Source of the DNA: Pichia kudriavzevii | Lineage: Eukaryota; Ascomycota; Pichiomycetes; Pichiales; Pichiaceae | Length of the DNA: 64,000 bases | Direction of reading: 5' to 3' | Assembly (NCBI RefSeq): GCF_003054445.1 | Contig: NC_042510.1 | Span: forward strand, 1 to 64,000 | Shown here: positions 29,886 to 39,227 of the stretch, piece after piece | Layout of the letters: every line of letters begins with the position of its first letter | Numbering within the stretch: the stretch's first letter is position 1 | Program-made: the position numbers and the translations under genes | The notes under the pieces: model-generated | The model's input: the letters and a program-made list of their open reading frames with translations, nothing else | Databases searched by the model: none | Told to the model about the DNA's origin: nothing

Positions 29886-31640
29886 ATGTCGTCACAAGAG
29901 ACACACGAAAAGAAGAATTATGTTGTCACATCAGTCAGTGTTGTTGCTGATGATAAGGACAGTCAAATCGAGAGCCCATACTCCGAGGAATCACAAAGTA
30001 AGGGGTTCTTTCAGGCTTTTTTAGATGGGTTCAAGCCCCTAGACATTGGTGAAATTGATCCCAATTTGACAGACGTTGAAAGAGCCAATTTGATTTCTGC
30101 TAGGGCTTCATTGAAGAGAGGTTTGAAAAACAGACACTTGCAAATGATTGCAATTGGTGGCTCCATTGGTACTGGTTTATTTGTTGGTGCTGGCTCGGCA
30201 TTGGCAAAAGGTGGTCCTGCTGCGCTTATCATTGCATGGGTCTTAACGGGGTCTATGATGTATTGCACCGTTCAAGCATTAGGTGAATTGAGTGTCCTTT
30301 TCCCAGTTGCAGGGTCTTTCACTCAATTCAATACAAGGTTTATCTCTCCTGCATGGGGGTTCTGCATGGCCTGGAACTATGCCTTGGGTTGGTTGATCAC
30401 TTTACCTTTGGAGTTGGTTTCGGCCTCTATTACTATCGACTACTGGAACTCAGAAATTAATTCTGCCGCTTGGGTCACTATTTTCTATGTTGTGATTGTT
30501 GGCATCAACGTCTTCGGCGTTAGAGGGTATGGTGAAGCCGAATTCATCTTTTCAGCATTGAAGGTCCTGGCAGTAGTTGGTTACATCATCCTAGGTATTG
30601 TCATCAATTGTGGTGGCGGTCCTAAAGGTGGTTACATTGGTGGTAGATTCTGGAGCGATCCCGGTGCTTTCTCACATGGATTCAAAGGTGTTTGTTCTGT
30701 TTTCGTTACCTCTGCATTTTCCTTTGGTGGTACTGAATTAGTAGGCCTTGCTGCAGCAGAAACAGAGAATCCTAGAAAGTCTTTGCCAACCGCTACGAAG
30801 CAAGTGTTTTGGAGAATCACTCTTTTTTACATTATTTCGTTGACTCTAATTGGTGTTAATGTCCCCTATAACGATCCAAGGCTATTGGGTAACTCTGGAG
30901 CTGCAGCTTCGCCATTTGTCCTATCAATTCAAAATGCAGGAATCAAGGGTTTACCTTCTGTTATGAATGCTGTTATCATGATTGCAGTTTGCTCGGTTGC
31001 AAACTCTTCCGTCTATGCAGCTTCCAGAACTATTGCAGCATTGTCAAACCAAGGATTTGCTCCAAAACTTCTAGGCTATATCGATAGAGAGGGAAGACCT
31101 TTGGGAGGAATTGCTGTCTCATTGACCGTTGGTTTGCTCTGTTATTTGTCGGCTTACAAAAATCATTCTCAAGTTTTCGATTGGATGTTGTCAATCTCTG
31201 GATTATCTTCAATCATCAGTTGGGGATCAATCAACGCATGCCATCTTCGATTCCGAAGAGCACTCTCTGTTCAAGGTAGAACTACAGATGAGGTGCCTTT
31301 TACTGCTCAAACAGGCATCTATGGCTCTATCTTTGGTGTCTTGTTGAACTGCCTGATTCTTGCTGCACAATTTTGGGTTGCCTTGTTCCCAGCTGGTAAA
31401 CCGGCCAGTGCCGAGTCTTTCTTTAAGGTCTACCTTTGTGTCCCCGTATTGATTGTTTTTTACTTTGGCTGGATGCTATACAAGAAAAACTATACTTTCT
31501 TCATCAAATATTCGAATATTGACCTTGACACCGGCAGAAGGGTGCTAGATGTAGAAGCCCTCAAGCAAGAGATTGCCGAGGAAAAAGCTTTTATTGCTTC
31601 GAAACCGTTCTATTACAGAGTCTACAAATTTTGGTGTTAA
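29886..31640 (+). CDS. GAP1: Amino acid permease, GAP1-like
   Basis: A 584-residue plasma-membrane amino acid:proton symporter of the yeast amino acid transporter (YAT) family. It has a ~95-residue hydrophilic N-terminus, twelve predicted membrane segments starting at the signature RHLQMIAIGGSIGTGLFVGAG, and a cytosolic tail ending KPFYYRVYKFWC; the terminal FWC is the palmitoylated end typical of these permeases. The EFIFSALKVLAV and SFGGTELVGLAAAE blocks match general permeases such as Gap1. Other YAT members (Agp-type) cannot be excluded. GATA motifs upstream agree with nitrogen control, and an arrestin adaptor gene and a GGA adaptor gene lie within 10 kb, though linkage need not mean function. 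Confidence 0.85.
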   Translation: MSSQETHEKKNYVVTSVSVVADDKDSQIESPYSEESQSKGFFQAFLDGFKPLDIGEIDPNLTDVERANLISARASLKRGLKNRHLQMIAIGGSIGTGLFVGAGSALAKGGPAALIIAWVLTGSMMYCTVQALGELSVLFPVAGSFTQFNTRFISPAWGFCMAWNYALGWLITLPLELVSASITIDYWNSEINSAAWVTIFYVVIVGINVFGVRGYGEAEFIFSALKVLAVVGYIILGIVINCGGGPKGGYIGGRFWSDPGAFSHGFKGVCSVFVTSAFSFGGTELVGLAAAETENPRKSLPTATKQVFWRITLFYIISLTLIGVNVPYNDPRLLGNSGAAASPFVLSIQNAGIKGLPSVMNAVIMIAVCSVANSSVYAASRTIAALSNQGFAPKLLGYIDREGRPLGGIAVSLTVGLLCYLSAYKNHSQVFDWMLSISGLSSIISWGSINACHLRFRRALSVQGRTTDEVPFTAQTGIYGSIFGVLLNCLILAAQFWVALFPAGKPASAESFFKVYLCVPVLIVFYFGWMLYKKNYTFFIKYSNIDLDTGRRVLDVEALKQEIAEEKAFIASKPFYYRVYKFWC

Positions 31641-32259
31641 ATATGTACCTATTAATTAGAGCAATTCATATCCTTTTCTTTTTCCATTCTTTTATTTTGA
31701 ATTTTTTTTTCATATTTCTCTAAACTTGATCTCGTTGGGTACCAATAAAATTTATACTGTTTTAGTTGCGTTGGTGTTTTTATGTAAGAGTTTCTGCTGA
31801 CAAAGTTAGAAACTCGTTGGAACTTTTGAGAAAATACAAGTTTGTAAAAAACTCGACTCGTTTACTCGCGCGAAGCCATTTTGAAAATATATTGGGTACA
31901 TTGTAGACATGAACTGCCTTGGAAGGCGGTCTCTGGGGGAACAACCTACTCTTCGTTTGTACAAGTCGCCCATTGCCCACTCTTCCCCACAGAGAAGTAC
32001 CATTTTTCAAAAGGTAATAACTACATCCTTTACTAAGAGAGTTACTAGAGGGTCATATAGTGTCGCTGGGTTAATAGACTGCTACTCTGTCAGTCAATCA
32101 ACTTCCCGCAGAAATCCATCAAACTTTTTTAAACATTTAAAATTTTCCTGGATTTGTATTTTCTCATTTCTGTTATTTTTTTTTTTCCATTTGTCAACAG
32201 TTGGTTCCGGAGTTGAAACAATAGATAGACGACAGTAAACAGATCTATAACAAGAGACA
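31641..32259. other. Intergenic region before EAF1
   Basis: A 619-bp region. An ATG frame of 109 codons (31909-32238) has a basic start but ends in a T-tract-coded Phe run, and matches nothing I know; I treat it as non-coding. T-rich tract at 32168-32192 precedes the EAF1 start. Confidence 0.5.
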
Positions 32260-35200
32260 ATGACTCCTCCAGCTCCAAATTCAACAAATAAAGTCAGGGA
32301 GTCGTCTCAAAACATGCATTCCTATTCAATGGATAGAATACGTTTGGAATCGATCGAGAAGAGGAAACAGGAGTGTGCACAAATCATCAAAGAAAGGAAA
32401 CGAAAGCTGTCAGAACTATACTGTGTTGCACGGTTGCCCTTTGTGCCCATCTCTAGCGATCATGTTCAACATATAGAGGACAAGTTGATGGCTTTTTTGG
32501 AGAAGAATGATTTGGAAAATGGTCATTCATTTGATATTTCTTTTCTATCCAAGGAAAAAATATTCAGGAAATCAATGTCTCCTCAACAACAGTCCACTCC
32601 TCCAGCCATAAACCGTTCAAACAGCCAACAAGGAAACAACGAGCCGCCAAAGAAGATACGTAAAATTGAAACTCCAGCTAGATTGGGTTCTAATGAGTCT
32701 ACTCCAGTTCCATTTCCAGTAGAATCACAGAAGTCTTCATCCCCTGAAGGAGTCAAGCAACTTCTGCCTAAAATTGCACCTAAACCATCAACTACACAAT
32801 CAAGTGACATCTCTTCACCAATATCCAAACTCATACCATCGAAGGTTGATCATGAAGGACAGAAGAATAAACCAGCATCACCAAAAGACCCTTTAACTGA
32901 TTCTCGGACATCATCTGTTGAGAAAACCAGGAAAGAGGAAGAAAATAGGTCAAGGATAGCCGACGAAGCTGCCAAAACTGCTGATAAACTAGTTTCCGAA
33001 GTCGAAAAACTGATTGATACAAAGAATGATGAATTTATTGAAAAGGAAAAGGCAGACGATAAGTTGATTTCTGAGAGGGATGACAAGAAAGTATCAAATA
33101 GGCAGGATTCACCAAAGGTGAATCCAAAGTCCGGAGAACCGAATGTATCAAATGAACTGGCGAATGACGAGGTCAAAAGGACACATAGGCCTAATGAGTC
33201 AACGCAAGAACAAGATATTGTGCCAACACAAAAGCAAAGCAACTTACCAAGTACTACTAATCCAGTTGATGCCAGTGCAGGATTACGCCTTAAAAATGTG
33301 ACTGAAGAAACACACAGGATCAAACATATTACCAAACCGCTAGATCAAAATGATCCTCCTTCATTGTTAGACATGGTTTCAGAATATGCGAAAGATCCAA
33401 AATTGAAGCGAGCCGATGAAAGATCAGATAGAGATTTAGACTACAAAGATATTGATATAAAAAAGTTATTGATTACCCTGATGCCGGAGACGAAACCCCA
33501 TAAGGTTGCAGAGGCTAGATCATTGACAGAACTGTACTACCAGCAACAAACACTTCAGTTACAGAAATTACTATTACGAGCTCATAAGACATTAACGACG
33601 GATGCATTTGAAGCTTCGTTGATAGAAGGTAAAGTTTCTGTTCTTCATTCTCGTATTGAAGAGTTGAAGAGAAAGAATAGTTGGTCGCTAAGACAACCGC
33701 GTAAGCTTGTGGATCCTTTCATTAAGATAGGAAAGAAAACTCATTGGGATAATTTATTGAGCGAGGCTAAATGGCTAGCTACTGATTTTAGGCAAGAGAG
33801 ACGATACAAAGCGGCTCAATGTGTATACATTGCACAAGCTGTTCTGGATTACTGGACTTTTGGTAAGGTTTGTTGTATCAAAAGAGCGCCAATTAATTTC
33901 TTGCCAGAAGATAATGCAGTACCAGAAAATTCTGGCGACAACTTAAGTCCATCTGAGGATGTGTTAACTAAAGATCCGGTGATGAGTAGTTGCATTGAAG
34001 CACCAACTGAAGGAGCCACAGAATTAGAAGAAGATATAGAACAAATGCAGGTGATTGATGAGCCGGAAAGGATTGGGGTTCCAGCAGAGAACACCGAAAA
34101 ATTTCCGTTGAAAGAGAATGCAGCCCAATTATATGCCAAAATGGACTTAGATGAAAACGTTATAACAGACAAACTGGAAACCCCAATAGTCAAGCAGCAG
34201 AACATACCCGAGTTCACGTATCCTGACTATGAGAGTATAACTAACAGCAGATACACGCCATTCAATCTCTATGCTGATTTTAACCAGTTCACTGCAACCG
34301 AAAAGACCGTTATTAATAACCTATCTTGCTACAACCCCTTTGATGACAAATCTCCAGATCACATAGTTGAAAGGGAATTGTACGGTCATGTTTCTGCAAT
34401 GTTGCCTCCAATAGATGAGGAGGCACAGTTTGAAAAAATTCTCTATAGAAAAATTGAAGATAATGAAAAACGTGCCCATAGATCACAACACGGATTATTT
34501 GGCCCATATAGAAGAATCAATATTCTTAAACCACCAAGACCTCCACCGATATCCCAATTAAAGATAAGAATCCCTACTATCTGGCTACCACAGGATGATA
34601 AGTACTTGATCAAGTATGTTTCAGAGTTTTCCTTCAATTGGGACGTCATTTCGGCACATTTGTCGGCAAAACCAACAAGAAGCTATACTTCGAACATCGA
34701 AAGAAGAACACCATGGCAATGCTTTGAAAGGTATATTCAACTAAATGATAAGTTTCAATTTTCAGATATGAGAGGGTTACATGCCAATGATGCGAAGCTC
34801 TGGTTGGAAGAGGCCCATAAAGTACAAGCTACAACAAAAAGAAGGATTTCGCCGCTTGGAGTAGGCATAGATTCTATACAAAGAGGTAACAGAAGATTAA
34901 GATGGGCCTCTATGTTTGATGCCATGAGGAAGTTGATGAAAAAACGTGAATTAATGTCGAAGCCGCCACCACAACCTCGGAAGGTGAATACAGAATCCAA
35001 AAAAAGTGATACTCCGACTCCAGAGGATCTATCAAAACTTAAAAATGATAGAGATAGGGCTCTGCAAGAAACGTATGCTCAACGTGCGTCTAATCAAGTA
35101 TATTCTAGAATGAGAAATGACAATGGTCAAGAGCAAAGTGAAAGCAGAAGAGCAGATGCCAAATCAGCCAAGGTTCCTACGCAGGTCAACCGAGATCCTC

Positions 35201-36567
35201 GTAACGGTGAGAGCAGTATACAGCCATCTTCTAACGGGAACAGGTTTACACCTGAACAGGTTCAAAAGTTGTTGCAAATCCAAAGGCAAAGACAGTTGTT
35301 GCAGAACCAGAAGAATCAATCCAAGGGGCTTATGAAGTCAAGTTCTCAAACATATCTTCCAGTGGGCCAACACATGACACAACAAGGTAGCACAAAACCT
35401 GGTCCAAATGGTTCGTTCAATTCGAAAACTTCTCCACAGGTTCAGCAAAATTCTAGAGTGGCACACTCTATGTCATCTTCTCCCCAAAACCAATTTGAGA
35501 ATATCAGAACTAATTCTCAAAACTCGCATGTTCCTACTCCAGAGCAAGTGCTGCAAGGTGTTAAGGCTGGTTCCAGCATACCTACTCCTCAGTCTAAGAT
35601 AGTGAGACAACAAGCTTCCTCAAATACATTCAAGAAATCTGTTAAGCCTAAGTTTGCGCTTTCACATTCTCAAATCTCCGCTATTGTGAACCAAATTCAA
35701 ATGCAAAACCCGAATCTAGAGAAAAGCCAGGTAACACAGTTAGCAAGTTCCTATATTTCCAAACTTCAACAGGCCAAACAGAATCATTATGAGAAGCAGC
35801 AAGCAGCAATCAATGCTAACTCCGGAGCGCCTGCTGTACCAAATGGGCCAAACACCAACACAACTCCTCAATCCGGGGAACGGAGAAATGTAAATTCCTT
35901 GACCCTAGAACAACTAAATATGCTTATCAAGAACCCGAAATTAAATGAACAGCAAAGGAAACATTTAATGCTGATACGACAGAGGCAAATAGAAATGCAA
36001 CAGAAACATCAAATGCAAGCACAAGCACAAGCACAAGCACAAGCACAAGCACAAGCACAAGCACAAGCACAAGCACAAGCACAAGCACAAGCACAAGCAC
36101 AAGCGCAAGCACAAGCGCAAGCACAAGCACAAGCGCAAGCACAAGCACAAGCAGAGGTGCAAGCAGAGGTGCAAGCACAAGCACAACAGCATCTCCATCA
36201 ACAACAATCTTTACATATACAATCTCAAGTTCTCCTGCCAGCACAGGCGTCATCACCATCACCCATTGTTCAGAACCCCAATGTTATAGGTGTCTCGAGG
36301 GCTGATCCAAATAATACCAGGGTCAATTCATCTTCTATTACTACTAGGTTTTCTCCTCAGCCCGGATCATCGGGAAACAAAATGTTAAACTACTACCACA
36401 AGAATAGTGGAGTGAACAATGCCAATGCATCGAGCCTTCTGAGTGAAGTTGCAAGCAATAGTAGCAGTGTCGACATAAGTGGTGACAATGATCTCAATGA
36501 TCTCAACAAAATTGACGAGCTGTTTGGATTAGGGACAGCTAGTGACACTGGAAACACCCAACAGTGA
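32260..36567 (+). CDS. EAF1: NuA4 histone acetyltransferase scaffold Eaf1/Vid21
   Basis: A 1435-residue nuclear platform subunit on which NuA4 assembles. The N-terminal third is basic/acidic and disordered. An HSA domain begins near residue 494 (THWDNLLSEAKWLATDFRQE), the actin/Arp4-binding module. A SANT/Myb-like domain starts at residue 775 (WLPQDDKYLIKYVSEFSFNW). The C-terminal ~400 residues are Gln/Ser/Asn-rich and include a long Gln-Ala run (about 1253-1309). This order and length match yeast Eaf1 and human EP400-type scaffolds without the ATPase. ATG start; no intron. Confidence 0.92.
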   Translation: MTPPAPNSTNKVRESSQNMHSYSMDRIRLESIEKRKQECAQIIKERKRKLSELYCVARLPFVPISSDHVQHIEDKLMAFLEKNDLENGHSFDISFLSKEKIFRKSMSPQQQSTPPAINRSNSQQGNNEPPKKIRKIETPARLGSNESTPVPFPVESQKSSSPEGVKQLLPKIAPKPSTTQSSDISSPISKLIPSKVDHEGQKNKPASPKDPLTDSRTSSVEKTRKEEENRSRIADEAAKTADKLVSEVEKLIDTKNDEFIEKEKADDKLISERDDKKVSNRQDSPKVNPKSGEPNVSNELANDEVKRTHRPNESTQEQDIVPTQKQSNLPSTTNPVDASAGLRLKNVTEETHRIKHITKPLDQNDPPSLLDMVSEYAKDPKLKRADERSDRDLDYKDIDIKKLLITLMPETKPHKVAEARSLTELYYQQQTLQLQKLLLRAHKTLTTDAFEASLIEGKVSVLHSRIEELKRKNSWSLRQPRKLVDPFIKIGKKTHWDNLLSEAKWLATDFRQERRYKAAQCVYIAQAVLDYWTFGKVCCIKRAPINFLPEDNAVPENSGDNLSPSEDVLTKDPVMSSCIEAPTEGATELEEDIEQMQVIDEPERIGVPAENTEKFPLKENAAQLYAKMDLDENVITDKLETPIVKQQNIPEFTYPDYESITNSRYTPFNLYADFNQFTATEKTVINNLSCYNPFDDKSPDHIVERELYGHVSAMLPPIDEEAQFEKILYRKIEDNEKRAHRSQHGLFGPYRRINILKPPRPPPISQLKIRIPTIWLPQDDKYLIKYVSEFSFNWDVISAHLSAKPTRSYTSNIERRTPWQCFERYIQLNDKFQFSDMRGLHANDAKLWLEEAHKVQATTKRRISPLGVGIDSIQRGNRRLRWASMFDAMRKLMKKRELMSKPPPQPRKVNTESKKSDTPTPEDLSKLKNDRDRALQETYAQRASNQVYSRMRNDNGQEQSESRRADAKSAKVPTQVNRDPRNGESSIQPSSNGNRFTPEQVQKLLQIQRQRQLLQNQKNQSKGLMKSSSQTYLPVGQHMTQQGSTKPGPNGSFNSKTSPQVQQNSRVAHSMSSSPQNQFENIRTNSQNSHVPTPEQVLQGVKAGSSIPTPQSKIVRQQASSNTFKKSVKPKFALSHSQISAIVNQIQMQNPNLEKSQVTQLASSYISKLQQAKQNHYEKQQAAINANSGAPAVPNGPNTNTTPQSGERRNVNSLTLEQLNMLIKNPKLNEQQRKHLMLIRQRQIEMQQKHQMQAQAQAQAQAQAQAQAQAQAQAQAQAQAQAQAQAQAQAQAQAQAQAEVQAEVQAQAQQHLHQQQSLHIQSQVLLPAQASSPSPIVQNPNVIGVSRADPNNTRVNSSSITTRFSPQPGSSGNKMLNYYHKNSGVNNANASSLLSEVASNSSSVDISGDNDLNDLNKIDELFGLGTASDTGNTQQ
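36016..36186 (+). repeat. CAAGCA hexanucleotide microsatellite coding poly(Gln-Ala)
   Basis: About 28 near-perfect hexamers in frame, with a few CAAGCG and GAGGTG variants near the 3' end. The purity implies recent expansion and likely length polymorphism. It produces artificial Leu-rich open frames on the opposite strand. Confidence 0.95.
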
Positions 36568-36733
36568 TTCGTTCTTTACATGTAACATATTCTTCAGCTT
36601 ATTTTACGAAGCACTTCCCTTTCTAAAGAAATAGCTCAAAAATTACAAATTACTAAATGTAATATAAAAATTTAGACTATTTAGTAGCCACGCATGAAAA
36701 TGTAGGTAATATAAAATCTTAACACCAAGGGGG

Positions 36734-38485
36734 TTATACGTTGATGGTCACAACGTCCTGTTTTTCAGTATGAGAACCATTGTTATTGTAGTTCAACTTG
36801 TACTTAAGCTTGACAGTATTAAATGCCTCTCCTGATTTACTTCTAATGCTTATATTTTGCTTGATACCATGTAATGTTTTTGCATATAAGGTATTAGAAG
36901 AAGGTGGATCTAATGTTAATTCAAATGCCTTGGTAGCAGCCAGATATATTTGGATATTCGACAATTGATTAAACGATGTATTGGAAAATTGGAACTGTAA
37001 ACTTAAGGTTGGTTGCTCCTCAATGATGACGTATTCAATCGTTAGGTTTTCATCCTTAAAGAAAGAGTTCAGTGATGGAGTGACTTGTGAAGTTGCAGCA
37101 AAATCAAAACCAAAAAGATCAGGTTCGGAAGATACCGGCTGCTTTGCAGTAACTACGGGCTTGTTTGCAGCTAAGGGGAATGGTGATTGACTTGAAGGTG
37201 TTTGTGCAGGTGAAGCCGAGGAAAAACCAGATAGAATATCTAGATTAGAAGCCGGTTTCACAGGGGAAGTTGAAGCAACCGCAGCAGTTGCAGGTGAATT
37301 ATTCGAAGCAGCTGTTGATGATCCTAGTAAGTTTATGGCACCCATGCCAAACTGTGAATTCGAATTGTTGCTGCTACTATTATCGAATGACAAACCACCT
37401 AAATCGCCTAGTAAGTCATTGATTGCATCGTGTGTATTTGGGGCCGGTGAATTAGGGTTAGGAGACACTGGTTCGTCATCATCAAAATCGATTAGATTTA
37501 CAGATGCCTTAACAGAGTTAGTAGCGGCCGGCATTTTACTCGTATCTTCACCTTTCAATTGGGCGGCTCTGAGTAAGGTATTGTTGATTCTATCGTTTAG
37601 TTCTAACAAACCCTGAACGTCACCATGTTCTCCTTCCTCTTGAATAATTTTTTGAACTCTAGGCTGAGATACCTTAACTGTAGATATTAATTCTTGTAAA
37701 GTATCATCATCTTTATTTAATACACCCGTATTTGAGGCATTATCTAACATTTCATTTAAAATTGTTATTTTTCTCTTTAATTTATCTATATCATCGTAAA
37801 CAATTTGTTTTGTTTCCGCAAAAGTTTCATCTTCCTTGAAACCGGACATAATTTTCATCAGGTCATTTGCCTCTTTCAAATCTTGGGGTCTACCTCTTCT
37901 GATTAATTCATGCAACTTGGCACTTTGAGCAATTCTTTCCTCTTGTTGAAGTTCTTCAATTGATTTGAGGTTATCACTTGGGTTTAACACTGCAGCATCT
38001 TCCTTTTTGACCGCAGGGAAGTCGTAACCTTTCGATCTTAAGAGTCTATACATATCTTTGATGTGGGTTAGATCATCCTTGTATCTGGAAGTTTTACAAA
38101 GTGTTTGGACCCATTCTGCCAAGGTACCCAAAATCAACCGTTGGGTTCTCGAATAAGCAGGAGGAGGTCTCTCTGGGAATCTCTTGACCAGCTCATTCAA
38201 AAATTCCTTTCTAGAGATTTGCAAATGGACAGGATAACCACAGTTTTTAACTAGATAGTCTAGTAAGGTCAAAGCCAATTCCGAGACTTGAGGGTCTCTA
38301 GAATTGATCAACTTCACAACAGCTATGCAAGCCTCACGAGGAAGGGAACCTTGCTTGGAATTGATCAAGTCACAAATCTCCAAATTGAGAGCAATGTTTG
38401 GCTCATCAAGAGTTGGACGACACGCACGATGGATTCGTCTTAAAAGTTTGCCACTTGCACCTGACAAAGATGAAAGAGATGACAT
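36734..38485 (-). CDS. GGA2: Golgi-localised clathrin adaptor Gga
   Basis: A 583-residue GGA adaptor that moves cargo from the trans-Golgi to endosomes. VHS domain ~12-155 (LLRRIHRACRPTLDEPN, then LLDYLVKNCGYPVHLQ), GAT domain ~175-315 that binds Arf-GTP and ubiquitin, a Ser/Ala-rich hinge with the clathrin-box-like LIDFD (331-335), and a C-terminal GAE ear (~465-583). The frame is open for 13 codons further upstream but only to a TTG; the ATG at MSSLSSLSG is used. S. cerevisiae has two paralogues, GGA1 and GGA2; I cannot tell which this corresponds to and a pre-duplication single gene is likely. Divergent from the ART gene. Confidence 0.92.
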   Translation of the reverse strand: MSSLSSLSGASGKLLRRIHRACRPTLDEPNIALNLEICDLINSKQGSLPREACIAVVKLINSRDPQVSELALTLLDYLVKNCGYPVHLQISRKEFLNELVKRFPERPPPAYSRTQRLILGTLAEWVQTLCKTSRYKDDLTHIKDMYRLLRSKGYDFPAVKKEDAAVLNPSDNLKSIEELQQEERIAQSAKLHELIRRGRPQDLKEANDLMKIMSGFKEDETFAETKQIVYDDIDKLKRKITILNEMLDNASNTGVLNKDDDTLQELISTVKVSQPRVQKIIQEEGEHGDVQGLLELNDRINNTLLRAAQLKGEDTSKMPAATNSVKASVNLIDFDDDEPVSPNPNSPAPNTHDAINDLLGDLGGLSFDNSSSNNSNSQFGMGAINLLGSSTAASNNSPATAAVASTSPVKPASNLDILSGFSSASPAQTPSSQSPFPLAANKPVVTAKQPVSSEPDLFGFDFAATSQVTPSLNSFFKDENLTIEYVIIEEQPTLSLQFQFSNTSFNQLSNIQIYLAATKAFELTLDPPSSNTLYAKTLHGIKQNISIRSKSGEAFNTVKLKYKLNYNNNGSHTEKQDVVTINV

Positions 38486-38838
38486 TTTAACAGGAGGAGC
38501 GTTCAATTGATATACAGGACCCAACGTGGAACGATATATTTGGATTGTTTGTACCTTGTTACTTGAGCGTTGCTACTCTTTTTGCCGTAGAGGCCATTCA
38601 ACGTTGTCTGCAAATCCAATGCTTAAATTTAGCGCTTCTCACAAATGCATTATTGCCAACTACACCGATAAACTCGCCTCCACGAAATCAGAAATATCAT
38701 TACAGGAAATTACTTTTTCCTTTTCGCGAATTTTGGGTTTATTTCTCCACGGAAAAGGAAGGGTGATTGCGCGGGAAATAACAATTCTGAAAAAAAAAAA
38801 AAAAAACCAATTACTCCGGTGTACGGGTGGAATGGATT

Positions 38839-38900
<62 letters not shown>

Positions 38901-39227
38901 ATTTTATTTTATTTTATTTTATTTTATATTTCTTTCGGTTTTATTAATTTTTCGCATTTGCAGATTCTCGTCGGCTTGCCTAATGGGGAAGGTCTAACCG
39001 CGATAAGGAGCTTGAAGGAGTTAGACGATATTCAGTTTATCATTGGTGGGAGAATAATAGAGATAGCCGGAGGTATATGTCACAAAACAGAAAGTACAGC
39101 CATAGAAGACAGAGAAATAGAAACTAATCTACTCTGGGGATTAGGGATCCATTGGCTCGGTGACGGTAATAGTGTGTTTCATTTTAGTTGGGCAACAGCC
39201 TGTGATTAAGGTAAACGTTGTCTGGAC
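38486..39227. other. Divergent promoter region, GGA/ART
   Basis: A 742-bp intergenic region containing an A-run near 38790 and a long T-rich tandem repeat, listed separately. Open frames through it are composed largely of the repeat and are not credible genes. Confidence 0.65.
38837..38937. repeat. T-rich tandem repeat, 15-nt then 5-nt period
   Basis: Starts with three or four copies of a 15-nt unit (T9-A-T4-A) and continues as about eight ATTTT pentamers. It lies in the GGA/ART promoter region and may exclude nucleosomes. Confidence 0.9.

Noticed and set aside
31909-32238. 109-codon frame before EAF1
   Set aside because: No recognisable domain, C-terminal part coded by a T tract, overlapping frames of similar length on the other strand.
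35927-36262. Leu-rich open frames on the minus strand
   Set aside because: They are the antisense of the CAAGCA repeat inside EAF1.
38486-38524. 13-residue extension of Gga
   Set aside because: It opens with TTG; the next codon usable as a start is the ATG at 38485.
38526-39209. 227-codon plus-strand frame
   Set aside because: It starts at a non-ATG codon region of the GGA promoter and runs through the T-rich repeat, coding only Phe/Leu/Tyr runs.
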